From JACZQZ01 sp046756945 (GTDB taxonomy: Bacteria; Pseudomonadota; Alphaproteobacteria; Rhodospirillales; 2-02-FULL-58-16), in contig JBHHXI010000061.1 in the NCBI GenBank assembly GCA_046756945.1, forward strand, positions 1 to 17,402: a DNA stretch of 17,402 nucleotides, read 5' to 3'. The translations under genes were made by a program, and so were the position numbers. The notes beneath the pieces are model-generated. The model did no database searches and was not told the DNA's origin. It saw only the letters and a list, made by a program, of their open reading frames with translations. Below are positions 14,539 through 17,402 of this stretch, one piece after another. Positions within the stretch are counted from its first letter, which is position 1. Every line of letters starts with the position of its first letter.

Positions 14539-15393
14539 TTATTTTTTCTTTACGGGCTGGATAACGCCCCGCACCGGCTTGCCGCCGGAACCCGGTGGAC
14601 CGCAGCCGAAAAGCTTGCTGATCCCCGTATTCAGGTTGATTTCCGCACGGCAACCGCGGAGCTGGTTTCCGCCCCGCATGATCTTAACCGATCCGGTAAG
14701 GGTGGCGATACCGCTTTGCACGTTGTAGACCGCCCGGTCGGCCCGGGCGTTGTCCTTGGCGGTCTTGATGCGGACGTTGTCGAAGGCTTCGACGCGGTGG
14801 ATGGCGGAATTGCCGCTCTTGTCCTTGCGGAAATAGGCCGCCAGCACGTCGGCGCGCAACCGTTTGTCGCCGCGCACCGCGGAGGCGTCGCCCCGGGCCA
14901 CCGCCATCTGTTTTTTCTCCCAGTATTCCAATTGCCTGTCGGCGGTGATCTCGTCGTCCTTGGTGACCAGCCGGACGCGCCCGCCGCTGAGCACGAGGAT
15001 GCCGTTGTCGACGTCGTAAACCCCTTTTTCGCCGTAGGCCTTTTCGCCGGGCGAGGTGATCCGCACCGCGCCGTCGGCGTGAAGGCGCCAGATGTCCGTG
15101 CCGCCTTTCGGTGTTTCCCGGTAGTACGCGGTGAGCACCTTGGCGCGCACCTCGACCTTGCCGCGCACCGCACGGGCGTTGCCGCGGGCCAGGAAGAGCT
15201 GCCTCTCCTGCTGCCATTCGATGCCGTCTTCGGCATAAATCTCGACCGGCGTGTTTTCGCCGCCGCCGATCACGCTGAGGCTCTGGGCGAGGACCGGGCC
15301 GGCAATGGGCAGGGAACCCAGCCCCAGGCCCACCGCCACAACGGCGGCGCCCAGGCCGGCGCGCCGGCCGGTCACGGGCGGGCCGGCGGTCAT
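14539..15393 (-). CDS. lptA: LPS transport periplasmic protein LptA (OstA-like)
   Basis: LptA forms the periplasmic beta-jellyroll filament that carries LPS from LptC to LptD. Residues 1-36 are a signal peptide, with probable cleavage at VLA|QS. The rest (about 245 residues) repeats short OstA beta-strands such as ARGNARAVRGKVEVRAKVL, GVYDVDNGILVLSGG and AVYNVQSGIATLTGS. It is longer than the 185-residue E. coli LptA, as is usual in alphaproteobacteria. Two cysteines near the end (RGCRAEIN, FGCGP) may pair, and the tail is basic (VKKK). Its ATG overlaps the lptC TGA by four bases (ATGA), indicating coupled translation. Confidence 0.94.
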   Translation of the reverse strand: MTAGPPVTGRRAGLGAAVVAVGLGLGSLPIAGPVLAQSLSVIGGGENTPVEIYAEDGIEWQQERQLFLARGNARAVRGKVEVRAKVLTAYYRETPKGGTDIWRLHADGAVRITSPGEKAYGEKGVYDVDNGILVLSGGRVRLVTKDDEITADRQLEYWEKKQMAVARGDASAVRGDKRLRADVLAAYFRKDKSGNSAIHRVEAFDNVRIKTAKDNARADRAVYNVQSGIATLTGSVKIMRGGNQLRGCRAEINLNTGISKLFGCGPPGSGGKPVRGVIQPVKKK

Positions 15394-16118
15394 TGCCCCG
15401 GCCTTCCGATCCCCGGATAGATGAACAGTCTGGCCTTGCCGGTGAAGATGATGGTCTTGCCCTTTTCGCGCAGGACGAACCCCTCGCCGCTGAGATCGCC
15501 GAACGGCCCCTGGCCCTCCACCGGCTCCGTGCCCACGGCGCTTCCGTCATCCAGGTCGATGGTGATTCTTTCGGTGCGGAACTCGTAGCCCGAGTCGTGG
15601 AACAGGTTGACCGCGCCGGCCAGTTCCAGGGTCTTGACGGTGCGCCTGAAGACCCCGGTCTCCGCCGTCAGGACAAGCCAGGATCCGTCTTCCAGCGTGA
15701 TGTCGGCCTTGGGCATCACCATCTCCACCGTGGCGGCGTTCTTCATCGCGTTCCTGACCAGGTCGGCGGTGATGGAAAAGAGCTGATCGTTTTTGTCGCT
15801 GCCCACGTAGCGGGCATTGAGCATGCTGGGGTCTCCCGTCTCCCGCGCCTTCAACGCGGAAAACCCGATGCGAAAGCTGTTGTCCGTCGTCTTGAGGTGG
15901 GGCCACACCGCCACCAGGGCCACCAGCACCAACGCCACGGCCGGCAGCAGATACTTCATCATATGGACGAAGCGGCTGTACCCGTGGATATACCGGTGCC
16001 GCGCGGCGAGCCGTTTGGCGCCTTCGAGGATCGGGCGCGCACTCAGAACGTCCGCCGGACGGGCCCGCGTCCGGGCGGTGGCCTTCGCCGCGCGCCGGGT
16101 TTTTCTGGTGGTCGGCAC
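15390..16118 (-). CDS. lptC: LPS export protein LptC
   Basis: LptC is the inner-membrane anchored component that receives LPS from LptB2FG and passes it to LptA. The 242-residue protein has a basic, Arg/Lys/Ala-rich cytoplasmic N-terminus (1-50) and one membrane helix (about 54-72, MMKYLLPAVALVLVALVAVW). A periplasmic domain with LptC-type strands follows, including NARYVGSDKNDQLFSITAD and the end strands KTIIFTGKARLFIYPG. The start is GTG, supported by a strong GGGGGGAGG six bases upstream. It is 18 nt after kdsD and overlaps lptA. The N-terminal arm is longer than in E. coli LptC. Confidence 0.94.
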   Translation of the reverse strand: MPTTRKTRRAAKATARTRARPADVLSARPILEGAKRLAARHRYIHGYSRFVHMMKYLLPAVALVLVALVAVWPHLKTTDNSFRIGFSALKARETGDPSMLNARYVGSDKNDQLFSITADLVRNAMKNAATVEMVMPKADITLEDGSWLVLTAETGVFRRTVKTLELAGAVNLFHDSGYEFRTERITIDLDDGSAVGTEPVEGQGPFGDLSGEGFVLREKGKTIIFTGKARLFIYPGIGRPGQ

Positions 16119-16136
16119 GGCGCCTCCCCCCCTGCC

Positions 16137-17135
16137 TCACGCCACGCCGGCGCGCAGGCAGTCGTGGATGTGCAGGATGCCGACGGGGCGGCCGTCCTCG
16201 ACGACGAACAGGTTGGTGATGGCGTTCGCGTTCATCATGCCCACCGCCTCGCTGGCCAGGGCATCGGCGCCGATGGTCTTGGGCGCCCGGGTCATCACCT
16301 CGGCGGCCGTCAGTTCAAGGAGACCGGGGCTCATGTGCCGGCGCAGGTCGCCGTCGGTGACGACGCCCTGGAGAACACCGTCGCCATCGACAATGGCGAC
16401 GCAGCCAAAGCGCTTGTTGGTCATCACCAGAAGGGCATCGGCCATGGCCGTGTCGCCACCCACCAGCGGCACTTCCTCGCCCCGGTGCATGAGATCGGCC
16501 ACCTTGAGCAACGTCCTTCCCAGCCTGCCGCCGGGGTGCAACGCGTGGAAGCGGTCGGGCGAGAACCCCTTGCGCTCGAGCAGGGCGACGGCGATGGCGT
16601 CGCCGAGGGCCAGCATCACCGTGGTCGATGTTGTCGGCGCCAGGCCCATGGGGCTGGCCTCGTCGCTGGCCGGCAGGATCAACGCCACGTCCGCCGCCTG
16701 TGCCAGGGCGCTGTCGGCGCGCCCGGTGATGGCGATCAGGGGAATGTGAAACCGCTTCGCATAGGCCACCAGATCGGCCAGCTCCGTGGTTTCGCCCGAA
16801 TTGGAAAGGGCGATCACGGCGTCCCCCTCGGGCCCGATCATGCCCAGGTCCCCGTGGGACGCCTCCGCCGGGTGCACGAACAGCGCCGGCGTGCCGGTGG
16901 AGGCCAGGGTGGCGGCGATCTTGCGCGCCACATGGCCGCTCTTGCCGATGCCGGTCACCACCACCCGCCCGCTCCGCCCGTCGAGCAGGTCCAGGACCCC
17001 GGTGAACGCCTCGTCCAGGCCCCGCGCCAATGCCTCCAGCCCCTCGGCCTCCAGGCGCAGGACGCGCTGGGCGCAGGCGAGATCGGCGTTGGCATGGGCG
17101 GCGTCCTGACGGCGCATGGCCTTGGTTGAGCTCAT
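16137..17135 (-). CDS. kdsD: Arabinose-5-phosphate isomerase, KdsD/KpsF family
   Basis: It converts ribulose-5-phosphate to arabinose-5-phosphate, the first committed step of Kdo synthesis for the LPS inner core. The SIS domain (about 40-185) has TGIGKSGHVARKIAATLAST (61-80), HPAEASHGDLG (88-98) and SNSGETTEL (111-119). The family HPGGRLG (200-206) follows, then two CBS domains (about 214-270 and 277-330) that may sense nucleotides. The 332 residues match KdsD/KpsF. The ATG at 17135 lies one base after the stop of a 31-codon upstream frame. An in-frame ATG at 17117 is the alternative. It heads the LPS-export run and has a good promoter upstream. Confidence 0.96.
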   Translation of the reverse strand: MSSTKAMRRQDAAHANADLACAQRVLRLEAEGLEALARGLDEAFTGVLDLLDGRSGRVVVTGIGKSGHVARKIAATLASTGTPALFVHPAEASHGDLGMIGPEGDAVIALSNSGETTELADLVAYAKRFHIPLIAITGRADSALAQAADVALILPASDEASPMGLAPTTSTTVMLALGDAIAVALLERKGFSPDRFHALHPGGRLGRTLLKVADLMHRGEEVPLVGGDTAMADALLVMTNKRFGCVAIVDGDGVLQGVVTDGDLRRHMSPGLLELTAAEVMTRAPKTIGADALASEAVGMMNANAITNLFVVEDGRPVGILHIHDCLRAGVA

Positions 17136-17136
17136 A

Positions 17137-17232
17137 TCAGACCGTCACCCGTTTCCTGTCTGTGTTGTGGGCCGGGCGGGGGTGCGATGGCCTGTCCCGA
17201 TCAACCCCCGTCCCCGTCGGCAAAGGATGCAT
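17137..17232 (-). CDS. Possible leader peptide upstream of kdsD (31 residues)
   Basis: A small frame begins MHPLPTGTGVDRDR and ends TGA at 17137, one base before the kdsD ATG (TGATATG). It lies wholly inside the predicted kdsD leader and has a GGGGACGG tract upstream of its ATG. The peptide is Pro/Arg/Thr-rich with no known motif. The arrangement would allow translational coupling, but a frame this short in GC-rich DNA may be chance. Confidence 0.22.
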   Translation of the reverse strand: MHPLPTGTGVDRDRPSHPRPAHNTDRKRVTV

Positions 17233-17258
17233 GAAATAGCCGTCCCCGGCGATGGGAG

Positions 17259-17287
17259 AGTATGCGCCCGGACCGCTGAATCGTCAA
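17259..17287 (-). promoter_or_regulatory. Sigma-70-type promoter for the kdsD-lpt run
   Basis: On the minus strand, TTGACG (17282-17287) and CATACT (17259-17264) are separated by 17 nt, matching 5/6 and 4/6 of consensus. Transcription would start near 17252 and leave a leader of about 115 nt before kdsD. An A/T patch (CCAAAACCGGCTGGTTTTGTTG) lies just upstream. This is the best promoter match in the window. Confidence 0.58.
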
Positions 17288-17310
17288 CAAAACCAGCCGG
17301 TTTTGGGCGC

Positions 17311-17340
17311 CCCCCGGGGGCCGCGGGGGCGTCCCCCGCC
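17311..17340. repeat. 30-bp GC-rich dyad repeat, copy 1
   Basis: These bases are identical to 17370-17399. Each copy contains CCCCCGGGGG at its start and the hairpin GCGGGGG-CGT-CCCCCGC at its end. It lies upstream of the kdsD promoter candidate. Confidence 0.85.
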
Positions 17341-17369
17341 TATCGTTGCCGGGGGGACACCCCCCTTTT

Positions 17370-17399
17370 CCCCCGGGGGCCGCGGGGGCGTCCCCCGCC
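17370..17399. repeat. 30-bp GC-rich dyad repeat, copy 2
   Basis: This is the second exact copy, 59 bp after the first and touching the window edge, so more copies could follow outside. Between the copies is another hairpin, GGGGGG-ACA-CCCCCC, followed by TTTT (17351-17369). Confidence 0.85.
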
Positions 17400-17402
17400 A
17401 TC

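Noticed and set aside
12014..14728. A 904-codon plus-strand open frame opposite rpoN and lptB
   Set aside because: It is antisense to two certain genes and its translation is low-complexity His/Gly/Asp-rich. It is the usual stop-free shadow of GC-rich coding DNA.
17351..17369. Intrinsic terminator (GGGGGG-ACA-CCCCCC-TTTT) on the plus strand
   Set aside because: No plus-strand gene ends nearby, and it sits inside a repeat cluster, so I treat it as part of the repeat.
17311..17399. CRISPR array
   Set aside because: There are only two repeats, self-complementary and GC-only in style, with a 29-bp palindromic spacer and no cas genes.

Overview
The window looks like chromosomal DNA of a high-GC alphaproteobacterium, plausibly Rhodospirillales-like (an inference; there is no rRNA or species marker here). 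Two gene orders support this: aroA-cmk-rpsA on the left and kdsD-lptC-lptA-lptB-rpoN-hpf-ptsN on the right. So do the FYDLN-acid zinc-ribbon protein, a class II-type EPSP synthase, and a PrtD/PrtE-type secretion pair.

Left block (1-4714). On the minus strand, aroA (shikimate pathway), cmk (CMP kinase) and rpsA (ribosomal protein S1, running off the left edge) form an apparent operon. Divergent from aroA is a small acidic zinc-ribbon protein. S1 carries an unusually long Lys/Ala-rich tail that is still open at position 1.

Middle block (4715-10281). A tRNA-Ala(GGC) gene is followed directly by an imperfect palindrome and two near-identical ~93-bp hairpin repeats. Next come a subtilisin-family (S8) secreted protease, a 342-bp gap and a type I secretion ABC transporter/membrane-fusion pair. 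The gap holds a very AT-rich tract, a promoter candidate and a nested perfect palindrome. This is the accessory-looking part of the window. No outer-membrane TolC partner and no RTX-type substrate is present, so the exported cargo is unknown.

Right block (10282-17402). A plus-strand small heat-shock protein, with a heat-shock-like promoter and a structured leader, converges on a long minus-strand run. In transcription order that run is kdsD (arabinose-5-phosphate isomerase, first step of Kdo synthesis), lptC, lptA and lptB (LPS export), rpoN (sigma-54), hpf (ribosome hibernation) and ptsN (EIIA-Ntr). It couples outer-membrane LPS supply with nitrogen and stress regulation and is a conserved proteobacterial cluster. 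A good promoter lies upstream of kdsD. The right edge carries two exact copies of a 30-bp GC-only-type dyad repeat.

Most genes are ordinary and well supported. The points most worth checking are the S1 tail, the non-canonical ABC signature motif, the AT-rich and palindromic leader of the secretion operon, the repeat families, and the Hsp20 leader. I found no clear case of a wholly new system.
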